DNA from: Thalassia testudinum
Lineage: Eukaryota > Streptophyta > Magnoliopsida > Alismatales > Hydrocharitaceae
Direction: 5' to 3'
DNA: 64,000 nt
Assembly: GCA_037157565.1 (NCBI GenBank)
Contig: JAZHRO010000036.1
Location: 138,562,501-138,626,500, forward strand
The translations under genes were made by a program, and so were the position numbers. The notes under the pieces were generated by a model. That model did not search any database. It was not told the origin of the DNA and saw nothing but the letters and a program-made list of their open reading frames with translations. Shown one piece after another: positions 22,151 to 32,854 of the stretch; position 1 is the stretch's first letter; each line of letters starts with the position of its first letter.

Positions 22151-25100
22151 TTAAAGAAGACCAAAGTAGGTCCGAAAGGACATACCCTCAAAAAGCTCCA
22201 GGTATTGCTCTCGCATCGTCGCCTCAGGCTCCCAAGTCGCCTCCTCGTACCGCTAGCTTCTCCATAGGACCTTCACCAGTGGTACCTGCTTCAGTCTCAG
22301 ACTACGGACAGCTCTGTCTAGTATCTGTACTGGTCTCTCGGGATAGGTCAGGTTGTCACCCACCTCGATTCTCTCGTGGCTCAGAACGTGACTGGGATCG
22401 GCGACGTACTTCCTGAGGTTGGACACGTGAAACACGTCATGCACTCTAGAAAGCTGGGGACGAAGGGCAAGTCGGTAAGTAATGGGTCCTACCCTCTCCA
22501 AGACCTCAAAGGGCCCCACAAACCTCGGCGCAAGCTTTCCTTTCACCCCAAAATGTTGCAAGCCCTTCATGGGCGAAACATAGAGAAAGATGTAATCCCC
22601 AACCTCGAATTGCACCTCTCTGCGTTTCCGGTTAGCGTAGCTCTTCTGCCTGCTCCTGACAGTGTGGAGTCATCTGTAAATCTACTCTATCACCTCCTAA
22701 CTTTGCCAGATCAACCTGGGACCAACCTCCCACTTGGTCCCCACCTTGACCCAACTCAAGGGTGCAGTACACCTCCGTCCGTACAGAGCCTCGTAAGGTG
22801 CCATGCTGCTGCTCGAGTGGTAACTGTTATTGTATGAAAACTCTGCCAAGGGTAAATGCTCCTCCCAGGAGCCTCTCCAGTCTAGCACACATGCACGCAG
22901 AAGGTCCTCAAGTGTCTGTATGGTGCGCTCTAATTGTCCGTCCGTCTGGGGGTGGTAAGCGGTACTAAACTTCAAACATTTCCCCAAAGCCTGCTGAAAC
23001 TCAGCTCAGAACTGGGAAGTAAAATGAGTATCCCTGTCGGATACGATCTCATGTGGGACTCCGTGCAGGCGCATGACATCTCTGATATATCGCTCTGCTA
23101 ATTGTGCTGGTCCAAAGGTGACTCGGATCGGTAGGAAATGCGCCGTCTTTGTCAACCTGTCTACTACCACCCAGACTGCGTCGTGTCGTCACGGGTAACT
23201 GGTAGACCCACCACCAAGTCCATGGTGATGCTCTCCCACTTCCACTCTGGCACAGGAAGTGGCTGCAATGGCCTTGCAGGCCTCTGGTGCTCGGCCTTCA
23301 CTTGCTGGCATACTAAACACTGCTAAACAAACTCACCAACATCCCGCTTCATCCCTCTCCACTAGAAGTCGCATCGCAAATCATGATACATCTTTGTGTT
23401 CCCGGGATATATGGTGAACCTAGACCCATGCACCTCCGCCAGAAGCTCTCTCAACAACTCCTCATGCCTAGGAACGCATAGACATCCCCTCATACGCAGA
23501 ATCTCGTTTGAGAACGAAAAGTCTCTTGGTTCCCTGTCAACACCCTGTTTCGTAGCATCTGTAAGTACAGGTCGGCCATCTGCCCTACAATGATGCGGTT
23601 TATCAGCTCTGGTCGTGTTTGCCACGTCACTATCATTGTCCCACAATACCCTCGTGACTCCCGGGGTCGCCAATTGCCCAACTCCTCCATGAGTCTCCAA
23701 CTTTGTGCCTGTAAATTGGCCAAGTGGGTGGGCGCCTTCTGGCTTAAGGCATCAGCCACCACATTGGCCTTCCCTGGGTGGTAGGAGATGCTGCAGTCGT
23801 AGTCCTTCAAGAGCTCTAACCAATGTCTCTGTCTCATGTTAAGCTCCTTCTGGTCAAACAAGTACCTGAGGCTATTATGATCTGTGAAGATCTCGAAAGT
23901 CTCATCATAAAGGTATTGCCTCCATGTCTTCAGTGTGAAGACAACTGCTGCTAGCTCTAAGTCATAAGTAGGGTAGCTATGCTCATGGGGCTTCAGTTGC
24001 CGCAAAGCATAAGCGACAACGTGACCCCGCTGCATGAGCACAACCCTAACCCCTGCAACGAAGCGTCGGTGTAAACCACAAAATCGCCACTGCTGTCTAG
24101 GATGGTAAATACAGGAGCTGAAGTCAATCTCTCCTTCAACTCTTGAAAACATGCCTCACACTCATCTGTTCAGGCAAAGGGCTCGTCCTTCTGGGTCAGC
24201 TGGGTCATAGGACGCGCGATCTGAGAGAATCCTCTGACAAACCGCCGGTAGTAACCTACTAGTCCCAAAAAGCTGCGTATCTCTGTCACTGTGCGTGGCC
24301 TCTCCCACCTGAGTACGACCTCTATCTTGGCTAGATCCGCAGCCAATCCAAGAAAGTCACTTGTCTCAACCAAAAGTCGCACTTATTGTACTTGGCATAC
24401 AACCTGCGTCGCCTTAAGGTATCCAGGATCATGCGCAAATTTTGTCCATACAGCGCTTGATCCCATGAATAAATGAGTACGTCATCAATGAACACCACCA
24501 TAAATTGGTCTAAGTACGGCCAGAAAACACGGTTCATCAAATCCATAAAGGCAGCGGGGGCATTGGTCAGCCCAAACAGCATGACCAAGAACTCGTAGTG
24601 CCCGTACCGGGTACTGAAAGCTATCTTGGAGATGTCAGTCTCCCTGATCCTCAACTAGTGGTAAGCTGACCGTAGATCTATCTTGGAGAACACCATGGCA
24701 TCTCGCAACTGGTTGAAGAGGTCGTCAATCCTTGGCAGCGAATACTTATTCTTGACAGTGACCCTATTCAACTCTCGGTAGTCGACACAAAGTCGTAGGG
24801 TACCGTCCTTCTTCTTCACAAATAGCACAGGGGCTCCCCATGGGGACGCATTGGGCCTCACAAAGCTCTTCTCCAACAGGTCCTGTAGTTGTGACTTGAG
24901 CTCTCGCAACTCAAGCGTTGCCATCCGGTACGGTGCAGTAGAAATGAGGATAGTCCCCGATACCAGTGAGATCTCAAACTCGATCTCACATTCAGGCGGT
25001 AGTCCTGGCAGCTCCTCTGGAAAAAAATCAAGGTACTCACAAACCACCAGGATACTCTGAAAGTCAGCCATAGGGCTAGGCTCTGCCACTACACAGGCCA

Positions 25101-25700
25101 AGAAGCCCTCACAACCCTGGCTCAAAAGCCTCACTGCCCGAAGCGTGGAGATGCATCTGAAACCTCCGTCCATCGGTTGTCTGTGAAACTCAAAGGGAGG
25201 AAACTCCGGTATGGAGAAGATGATCTTCCTCTCGAAACAGTCCACCAGGGCGTGATAGGCGGACAGCCAATCCATCCTTAGGATCACACCAAAGTCCTCC
25301 ATCTAGATCACAATCAGGTCAGAGGGGAGGCTGTGTCCCCCTATACTGACCTCACAGTTTGTGTAGACCTCCTCGACTACAAACAACTGGCCACCTGGGC
25401 CTCTGATCACAAACGGATCCTTTAACAGTACACTGCCCTACCTCAAACTGATGGCAAAACTCGTAGCGACGGAGTGTTTGGCGCTGAAATCAAAAAGTAC
25501 GTACATTAATCTACCAGAAACAATAACCATACCTTCCACCACAGAACCCGAAGCCCTGGCGTCTCTATGTGTCAGGGCGTTGATATGCCACTCAGCTCTT
25601 AGTGTAGATGAAGTAGCTACACTTTGGGTCGGGCGAGCAGCAGCTGGCCGGTACCCCTCTTCGTGACTACTGTCCTCCCCTACGTGCCTGGTGACCACGA
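22151..25700 (-). pseudogene. Element E: pol (protease, RT, RNase H, integrase, chromodomain), broken
   Basis: In minus-strand order: a protease with the active-site region LFDFSAKHS, where F has LFDSGATHS, so the D-S-G triad is destroyed (about 25500). Next come RT with VDYREL and the catalytic FIDD (about 24490), and RNase H with DHNSLRYLF and [12 protein letters not shown] (about 23870-23790). Integrase follows with YHPQTDGQ (about 22950), then a C-terminal LVKVLWRS ... EEATWEPE group-II-chromodomain-like block (about 22280-22180), ending TAA at 22151. Stops and frame changes occur at many places, for example TAG near 24652, TAG near 23365 and TAG near 23325. Comparison with F shows most stops replace CAG or TGG. 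No functional product is expected. Confidence 0.92.
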
Positions 25701-26894
25701 CCACTAACTCAGCCTCCAGCGGTTGGTGCGGGGAGCATCTGCTGTGCTTCGGCCCTAAATGGGTAGTCCCTCCTGATGTGGCCCGGTTGGCCACACTGGT
25801 AGCAGACGGGTACACGACCTCCTCCCTCCGTCGGTCTCTGTTGGCGGTTGGGCGGGGGTCCGGTGTTGGCAACTAGCCCTTGCCTGGGGCCCCCAAAGGC
25901 CACTGGTGACCCCGCAGAACGAGACGGCTCTCCTGCGGGCGCCATGTGCCTCCTCTCTCGACGTCCCTAAGAGTACTCTGGTTGGTAGGGCCTCTTTCGT
26001 CTGCTGTCAGTGTCTCATGTGGCCAGGTTGGTCTCCTCGTAAGTCATGGCTGCCTCGATCACACGAGAGAAAGTGGGCAGCTTCAATGGTTTGACATACC
26101 CCCGAATAGTAGGTCGAAGCCCCTCAGTAAACCTCCACAAATGCTCCTCCTTAGTAGACACAACTGTTAGGGCGAAACGTGATAGCTCCAGGAAACGTGT
26201 GCGGTACGCGCTAACCGTCAATGTCCCCTAGCGGAGAGTGTGGAACTCCCACCTCCTCTGGTTCTTCCAGGTCTGCGGAAAGTACTGCTTGCAGAAGAGA
26301 GCCACAAACTGGTCCCACGTGGACTCTCTCCCCTTCTGGCCTCTGACTACCCTCCACCACCTGTGTGTTGCGCTCTCTAGCTGGTACATGGCAAAGGCCA
26401 CACGATACTTCACAGGAGGGTGAAGGGTGTCGAACACCTTCTCTATCTGCTCCAGCCAGTCCTCTGCCTCAGGCGGGTCCTCATCTCCTTTGAGGGAGGG
26501 GGGCTTCAGCTTCCAGAACTATCCAAAAAGCTCGTGGTGTAACTGCAGTGGGGGAATGGGCACGCCTCCAGGCAAGGGAGGGCTCGTGCTCGGAAGTGTT
26601 AGAGTGTGGTGGGGGTGGTGGAGGATCACCCCCTCCCCCTCCTACTCGTCCGGCACTACGACGCTCACTCTGTCCCATCGAGGACTCCTCTTCAACGTCC
26701 TCAGGAAGAGGTGCCCGTGGAGGCTGGTGGAGCTCCTCTTGCACGATGTCTCTGATCAATTGGGCGAAATCCTGGGCCTGAATGCCCGGGAGGAGAGGTG
26801 GGTCAACTGATGCCTCAGGTCCGGCACGTCCGCCCCTCCGACCTCGTCCACGGCCACGACCATGGCCTGCGTCGGGAACTTTCCGACAGGGCAT
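25701..26894 (-). pseudogene. Element E: gag remnant
   Basis: On the minus strand, the ATG at 26894 opens an Arg/Gly-rich N-terminus (GRGRGRGRRGGR) and a proline-rich linker to 26481. The capsid core then lies in two frames at 26437-26015 (ATHRWWRVVRG, VSAYRTRFLELSRFA, RGYVKPLKLPTFSRV). A zinc knuckle follows at 25804-25763 that reads CYQCGQPGHIRRDY, so the last ligand Cys is Tyr. It would encode the structural coat protein; it is broken by stops and frameshifts. Confidence 0.88.
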
Positions 26895-27065
26895 CTCCTA
26901 CAAGGAGACGTAAGAGATAAAACATGAGTTGTCATCGATACAGGATTACATCGAGTAAAAGACTCAGAAACAAATATCAAAGTGGTACGTTGTGGTAGCT
27001 ATCCTAGTTGTATGCATGTGAGTGGTTATTCTCGGACAAATTGGTTCATTTCTCAGGACAACCTT

Positions 27066-27077
27066 GCTCTGATACCA
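27066..27077 (-). promoter_or_regulatory. Primer-binding site of element E (initiator tRNA-Met)
   Basis: The minus strand reads TGGTATCAGAGC three bases after the LTR end, the standard complement of the initiator tRNA-Met 3' end. Confidence 0.95.
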
Positions 27078-27080
27078 TCT

Positions 27081-29805
27081 TGTTACAACCCGGTTCCTGG
27101 ATCCCTATAGGATCCAAGATCGGCTCGCCTCGACTAATCTCATGACCTAGTCGTCCAATTAGAAATAACCAAAAGCAAGAAAATAAAGTACATTCACACA
27201 TGCAATATAACTAAGCAAAAAGAATGAATGAAGCAATAAACAAAAGTAGAACAACTGTCTCAAAATAGTACATGCCACCACAACAACAACAGCGGAAAGA
27301 AAATAGAAAGTAACAGAAATAGTAGCTCAAGGGTCCAGTACTCACAACTACAGCAAGAACTAAAGAGCTGGAAAGAAAAACAACTACGGTTGGGCTTGGC
27401 TAGGCCCAGCTCCCTCTGTAACCGAAAACTTGAGCTGCTCAACTCTTGGTCCTGAACAGGGTTACGAAAAGACGGAGTCAGCAAACGCTGAGTAGAGTGG
27501 TGTTTACATTATTTAAATGCAAGTAAAGTAAAAACAACGAGCAGGTTTTACTCCCATTTCTTATTTATCTCATTATGTATTTCTGGTTCATCTATTTCCC
27601 AAGGTAACCAAGTATTTCTTGATCTTGCTTGTTCCTCGTGAGATCGATTTTGATTGCAGTCTTTTCCGTGGAGTAGAAGGTACACGTGGTGCTCTTCTGG
27701 CCGGGAGAGTCCCCCGTGGTAGTTCTACACCTAGTTAACCACGCCGAGGTCACTGTCGAGACATAGCGGTGACTACGACATGCGTGATAACCACATGGGT
27801 AGCTACCTCGCACTGACATGCGGTCAGTCGTTCCCGCTAGCGGGTACGCACAAAGTACAACTCGTTACAATATAGGGCCTTGCCCTCTCAAAACAGGGGT
27901 CTCACTTCTCAAAACCAAACAGGGGTCTCGCCCCTCCATAGTCCGCGTACTCTCGTCTGACTACTCCAATTTGCCCAGTGGGCCTAACAAAGTCGGTGTA
28001 GGGTGGCTAGCTTAACCCCAGGTCCCGTGGGACGGCTAGCTCCCTCCCTATAATAGTAGCACGCCTCGGTACCACGTACGCGAGGACCAACAAGACTCGG
28101 TGTAGAGTGGCCAATCTTAATCTTGTGTCTTGACCCAAGGGCGGCTAGCTCCTCTTTACACTAAAAAGGGACAGTTGCTCTCCTTGGTACCATGTACATA
28201 AGGGCTAGCTTACTTCCCATCTACATTCCAGATTCCTTTCATCCACAGGAGTTCTACTCCTAATTCCCCGTAGGGTTCATGCTCATATTCATCTCATTTA
28301 TCCATATTCAGACCTCATGTTTCCAAGGCTTGTTCCTCATTCATATACAAGAAGCTCGTGTTTTCACAATTAAATTCTCAATATATACATGCAGCTTATG
28401 GTTTCACAGTTCAATTTCTCATTTACATACAGGCAGCTCGTGTTTTAACATGCATCTTAAGTAAACTAGAGTAGTTCAACATCATGCTCATATATTTCTA
28501 CCCTAGGGTTCATTCCATATCCTAGAGTTACAATCAATTTAATCTAAGCAGGCATATTCTTTATTCATGTCTTAATAAATGCATTAAACCACTCTACCAG
28601 ATATCACGGGAGTAATGGGTGCCTGTGCTGCAAATCTCGCCATCTTCGTGGGCCCCGAACACGCCACCGGCTGGTAACCTGTACCAACGACTAATTTACA
28701 TCATACGAGCTCAAAATAGTAGATACTCAACACGAACACATAGAGAAACTCGAGTGGAACATAACAATGCTTTGTTTGTGGAAATTCGATTCCGTTTGAG
28801 CCCTAAACGGGCCAAAAACACAGTTACTGACCAAAATCAAACATTTGGGCTAGTCCCAGACATCTTAAAAGACGTCAGATCTCACCTTATGTTTCTTGCG
28901 GTATTCTCAGACATCTGGATCCCTCCGCAACCGTCTGGGGGCAGCTCCATACATCTCACCCTCCCTCCAGTCGTCTGGAAGGGCCATCGGACGTCCGGCA
29001 ATACGGCCAGATGTCTAAAAGTACTTAGGAGAGCTCATCGCGCGTCTTCCCATAGCCTTCACCTGCATATGAAAGCCATAGGTCCAAAATCAGCCCGACA
29101 TCCCTGCGCTACGTCTGCATGGCAGAAAGTAGTGCAGGAAGCACGTACCTCTCACGATATTGTGTTTTCAGACATCCGGCTTCAGCTTCGGACATCCTGA
29201 TGCTTGCCAGCCGTCTGGACATCACTCCAGACGTTTGATACTGGAAACTTCCAATACCATAACTCCTCCACGCAGCTCGCCCCGCTGCAGGCCGCTCGCC
29301 CTCTGCCTGCAGCGGCAACTCTAGCAGCTGCAGGAGCTTGAGAAGCTCCTCGCCGGCGTCCTCCCACGAACTCCTCCTTGAGCTCCACCGAGCTCCCACA
29401 GTCGTCTCCCTCCTCCCCCGCTGTCACTCCGTCGCACTCTCTCGCTCTCGCACTTCCCCGTTCTCCCTCGCTGGCTCCTCTCTTCCTCGCCGCAGCTGCA
29501 TCAGCAGAGATGGGAGGCTGGAGGGTGCAGTCGTCACAAGGAGAAGGTGGAGGTGGCGGTGGCTTGAGTGGTGTGAGGGGGTGAGAAGAAGAGAGAGGGG
29601 GGGGGTTATATAGGGTGGTTTTAGGGTTTAAGGGGGTGAGGGTGCGGAGGAGAGAGGCTTCTGTGTGCCGCCTATGCGCAGAGCCCAAAATGACGTATGA
29701 AAATTCTCACTTTCAGACGTCCGGGTATGTGTCCAGACGTCTGGACAGACGTCTAACTGAAACTCCAGATGTCTTATCCGACTAAAAAGGGAACGAGTCA
29801 TTTCA
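27081..29805 (-). repeat. Element E 5' LTR
   Basis: The 2725 bp LTR starts (minus strand) TGAAATGACT at 29805 and ends CCGGGTTGTAACA at 27081. It carries a minus-strand TATATAAC at 29612-29605 downstream of an AGACGTC motif cluster (29780-28840). The part 27386-28647, absent from the 3' LTR, is also present in F (for example CTACTCAGCGTTT-type sequence near 27490 and ACTGTGGAGGGG-like blocks), so it is ancestral and was lost from the 3' copy. Confidence 0.92.
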
Positions 29806-29810
29806 GTATT

Positions 29811-29867
29811 TAACCTAGTTTCTAGCTTAACTTGGACATTTTAGCTATGATGAACCACACCTCATCA
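29811..29867 (-). repeat. Start of the LTR remnant K interrupted by element E
   Basis: The minus strand begins TGATGAGGTGTGGTTCATCA at 29867, a hairpin-forming start like those of the A, B and C LTRs. It is separated from its continuation (20631 downward) by E and its GTATT duplication. Confidence 0.45.
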
Positions 29868-31559
29868 TGCATTGTCTCCTCCTCTCGCCTCCGACGTCGA
29901 TGCTCCTCCGCCCTTCACGCCCCTCCAACGTTCGTTCCCCTCTGGCAGATGGTGAGGGGGTTACCTTGAGTGTTGTTCCCCCTCAGCATCACTACTCCTC
30001 GTCCCTTCTTTATGGAGGGGAGGGGGAGGGAGGGTGGGTGGTGTTGTGCGCTTGGTCTTGGGTTTCACCACTCACCCCCACGGCTTCGACGGGACCATGT
30101 TAGAGACCGTTGTTTCACACTACCGAGATGCAGTCGACTCACCTTCGGTTCCTGGGTTTCCAAGGTGTCGTTGGCATGGATTGAGATGATCATTGAAGCC
30201 TTGTCTTTGGTGGCACCTTCGTTACATTACGGCATGGAGCAATCTCTATGGGATGCTATGTTTTGATTATAGAAGTATCTTCTTTGTATTTATCTTTATT
30301 TTTATTTTTTATTTTGGCTCTTATGTTTTGTCTACTCCGTTCGGAGTTTTTCCGCTCCTTGAAGCGGGCTGTAGTTTGTCCCTCCGTTTCCCAGGGACGG
30401 AACATCTTCCCCTCTTTTAGTTGAATTTCAGTTGTCTCTCTTTATATCATGAGGTTTCACATCCACCCATTGGAAGGTTGCCAAACTCTACGATCTCTCT
30501 CTCTCTCTTTCTCTCTCTCTCCCTCTCTCTCTGCATTACTCACGAGTATTATTTACCCTTCTCATCCGTAGCAGCACTTCCTCTGCTTCGTTGGTCCAAC
30601 AAAAAGGGTGGAGGAAATTTGCTCCGTGGCGTTTGGCAATGCATCAAGTGGGTACGTTGAATTCGATTTCAACGTTTTTGGGATGTGGGTTTCGTGGATT
30701 TCGCAGGTGGGTCTGTTCTTGTTCACATTGGAATCCTTTCCATGAAGTGCGAGTGTCAAGCGTGCGTTTTTCGCATCCTCATCGACGAGTGATTCTATTT
30801 TGGTTTCCGCCACTCGGGCACGGCACCTCAAAAGAATTGAGCTTTCAATTGAACTAGTACTTAGCTTTGTGCTTTGTACGGATATGAGGTTGCATTGTAT
30901 CGTAGATGTTTAGACTAATAGTGTAAAAGCAAAGATGTTATGAAATTTGTAGAAAAAAAGAATAAAGGAGATATTTAGTAATATTAATAAAAGGAAAAGT
31001 TTTCTAAAAGATATAATTAAAATATTTTGATATGCAATGCCACGTAAATTTTAATAAAGGTATAGATTAGTTACTGTCTCGTCGGATTTTTTTGCATAAA
31101 AAATAAGATCTCCTCATGGTTAGTGATTAATATATTTTATATTTTAGGTAATGATATGTTTAAAATTTTAAATAAAAATAGAAAGAAAACTTATTTTCAG
31201 TAAATTTATACGTTAATTAGGGACTTACTCCAATCCTGGCTCGATTTGGTACTCTCATATACTTGGATACCTCAACTCGATTTGAACTCGATTTGAGGCA
31301 TCCTTTGACCGCCATCTCCTATCAAGGGGATCGCATCCTTGGAGATGGCTCTGCTCTAATAGGAGGGTTGGAGCTATCTGTCTATGGTATAACCACTTCA
31401 CCCCAAGGGGTGGTGGTTAACTCTACTGAAACCCCCTATTATTGGTCGTATGCTGAGGTATGCTAGTTGAAGGACGCATGCTGAGGCATGTAAGTCGTTT
31501 CACTCGTGCTACCTTCCATTTTTGAGAATCTCCTTCTAATACCATAAATCCTCCTCCGT
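29868..31559. other. Unassigned flank, with a (CT)n run
   Basis: Open frames at 29867-30266 and 30421-30857 have no recognisable domain and overlap on both strands. A pure-to-imperfect CT repeat lies at 30494-30532. The T-rich stretch 30280-30330, followed by 30340-30420, resembles a plant LINE 3' end in style, but no coding part supports it. From 30900 to 31250 the DNA is AT-rich with nothing supported. Confidence 0.4.
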
Positions 31560-31705
31560 TCTAGGTGGCCTGAAGACCGAAAGGTGAAAAACAGGAAGAG
31601 CAGAGAGCATAGCCTTCAGCAAGACCAGACGCCCACCTCTAGAGAGAACCCGAACTTACTCAAACACCCTGAAAGCCTCCTCTCGAGCAAGCCAATCAGA
31701 GGATC
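31560..31705 (-). pseudogene. L1-type LINE reverse transcriptase C-terminal fragment
   Basis: The minus-strand translation gives the string LSRGGRLVLLKAMLSALPVF followed by HLSVFRPP. This is the characteristic post-catalytic block of plant L1-type LINE RTs. It is about 50 codons only, with no flanking RT domain. It lies close to a zinc-finger fragment of the same kind of protein on the other strand (31767-31990). Confidence 0.65.
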
Positions 31706-31766
31706 CCAGTCGCCTACGGGTAGTGGTCTCCCTAGTTCATGACATTTGACACTTTGACCCTTAGGA

Positions 31767-31990
31767 ATGGTGGGATTACCTCACCACACTAGAAATTGCT
31801 GTGGAAATAGAAACTTCCCCCCAGAGTGTCATTTTTCCTATGACTTGCGATACATAAAAAACTCCCCACACAAAACTACCTTCCACATTTGGGATGGAAT
31901 CGACCATGGATCCATCTGCTTTCTCTGTTGGAGGGATGAAGACTCTACTTCCCACTTATTACAAACCTGCCCCTTTACGATTGAAACCAT
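31767..31990 (+). pseudogene. L1-type LINE C-terminal zinc-binding (zf-RVT-like) fragment
   Basis: The + strand frame contains CFLCWRDEDSTSHLLQTCPF, a C-x2-C ... H-x4-C arrangement typical of the zinc-binding domain that follows RT in plant LINEs. It is preceded by a short basic/aromatic stretch. The orientation is opposite to the RT fragment at 31705-31560, only about 60 bp away. No poly(A) tail was seen. Confidence 0.5.
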
Positions 31991-32849
31991 TTGTCAAGCA
32001 AAAGCGTGACTCGATTCAAACACGACAACAACAAACCAAAAACACAAAAGACTGATGACAAACCTCCTCGGCCCTCAGTCTTAGGTGCTTCATTACATGG
32101 GGTCGGGTTATCTCCAAACCACGCCTTTGGAGAGAACCCTCCATGGAATGCTTGCCAGGCTCCTCCCAATCACATAACCATCCTTAAGGTTATGGGATTG
32201 GTTTCCTTCCTAGCAAGCTAGATAGGAAACAAACGTACGTACAAAATATTTTTATGCATATGCTAAGGCATAGTGTAGTGTATGGGTAACTTCTGGGAAA
32301 ATATTTTGTACTATCTAGAGTTAATAATCTAATATGGGTATAATGGGGCCTGTTAATACCCATATGGAATATGGGGTATGGAATTGATATGCTTGTGAAC
32401 CCATATTAGATTGGCGATAGCTAGCTTGCTAGCTTTTTCCTCCGTGGAGGTCGGTCCTCCCATAGGTCGGGGTACGCGGTTGGGTTTCCTCTTGCTCCGG
32501 TTTCGGTCGATAGCTCTCCCTATTCATCGTCGAGAATGGAAGAATCAAATATAGAAAGATCCTTGATCCATACCAAAAATGGATTCCCGATCCAATCCAG
32601 AATCCCTTTGAATTTCTCATCCTTTTCCGCTCTGGATTTTCGGTAATCCAATTCACATTGGATAGAATTCCATTGGAATAGGATTCTACTATTTCCTTCC
32701 TTCCTTCCTTCCACCTAATAGGATTCTATTATTGATTTCCACCTTAGAATTAGAATACTATTTACATCTTATATTACTTACTCACTTATACTGTCACTTA
32801 TACTACTTAGTCAATAGTATATCAAATTATCCTATCCAACTATCTGATG
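31991..32849. other. Unassigned DNA left of element F
   Basis: No supported gene. It contains short TTCC repeats (32695-32712) and an AT-rich end (32740-32849). F inserted at the right edge. Confidence 0.4.
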
Positions 32850-32854
32850 AGATA

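Larger units (their letters stand above)
20637..29805 (-). mobile_element. Element E: Tekay/Del-type chromovirus (Ty3/gypsy), minus strand, decayed
   Basis: The 9169 bp element is bounded by the 5-bp duplication GTATT (20632-20636 and 29806-29810). On the minus strand the order is 5' LTR 29805-27081, initiator tRNA-Met primer site 27077-27066, gag 26894-25700, protease, RT, RNase H, integrase with chromodomain-like tail ending at 22151, a pre-LTR box with GAGGACGAAACTTC near 22110-22090, and 3' LTR 22066-20637. It is the same family as F at 32855-43254, but more decayed and inverted relative to it. It interrupts the K remnant. Confidence 0.93.

Noticed and set aside
30270..30420. LINE 3' end
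   Set aside because: Only a T-rich style resemblance; no coding domain, poly(A) or target duplication.
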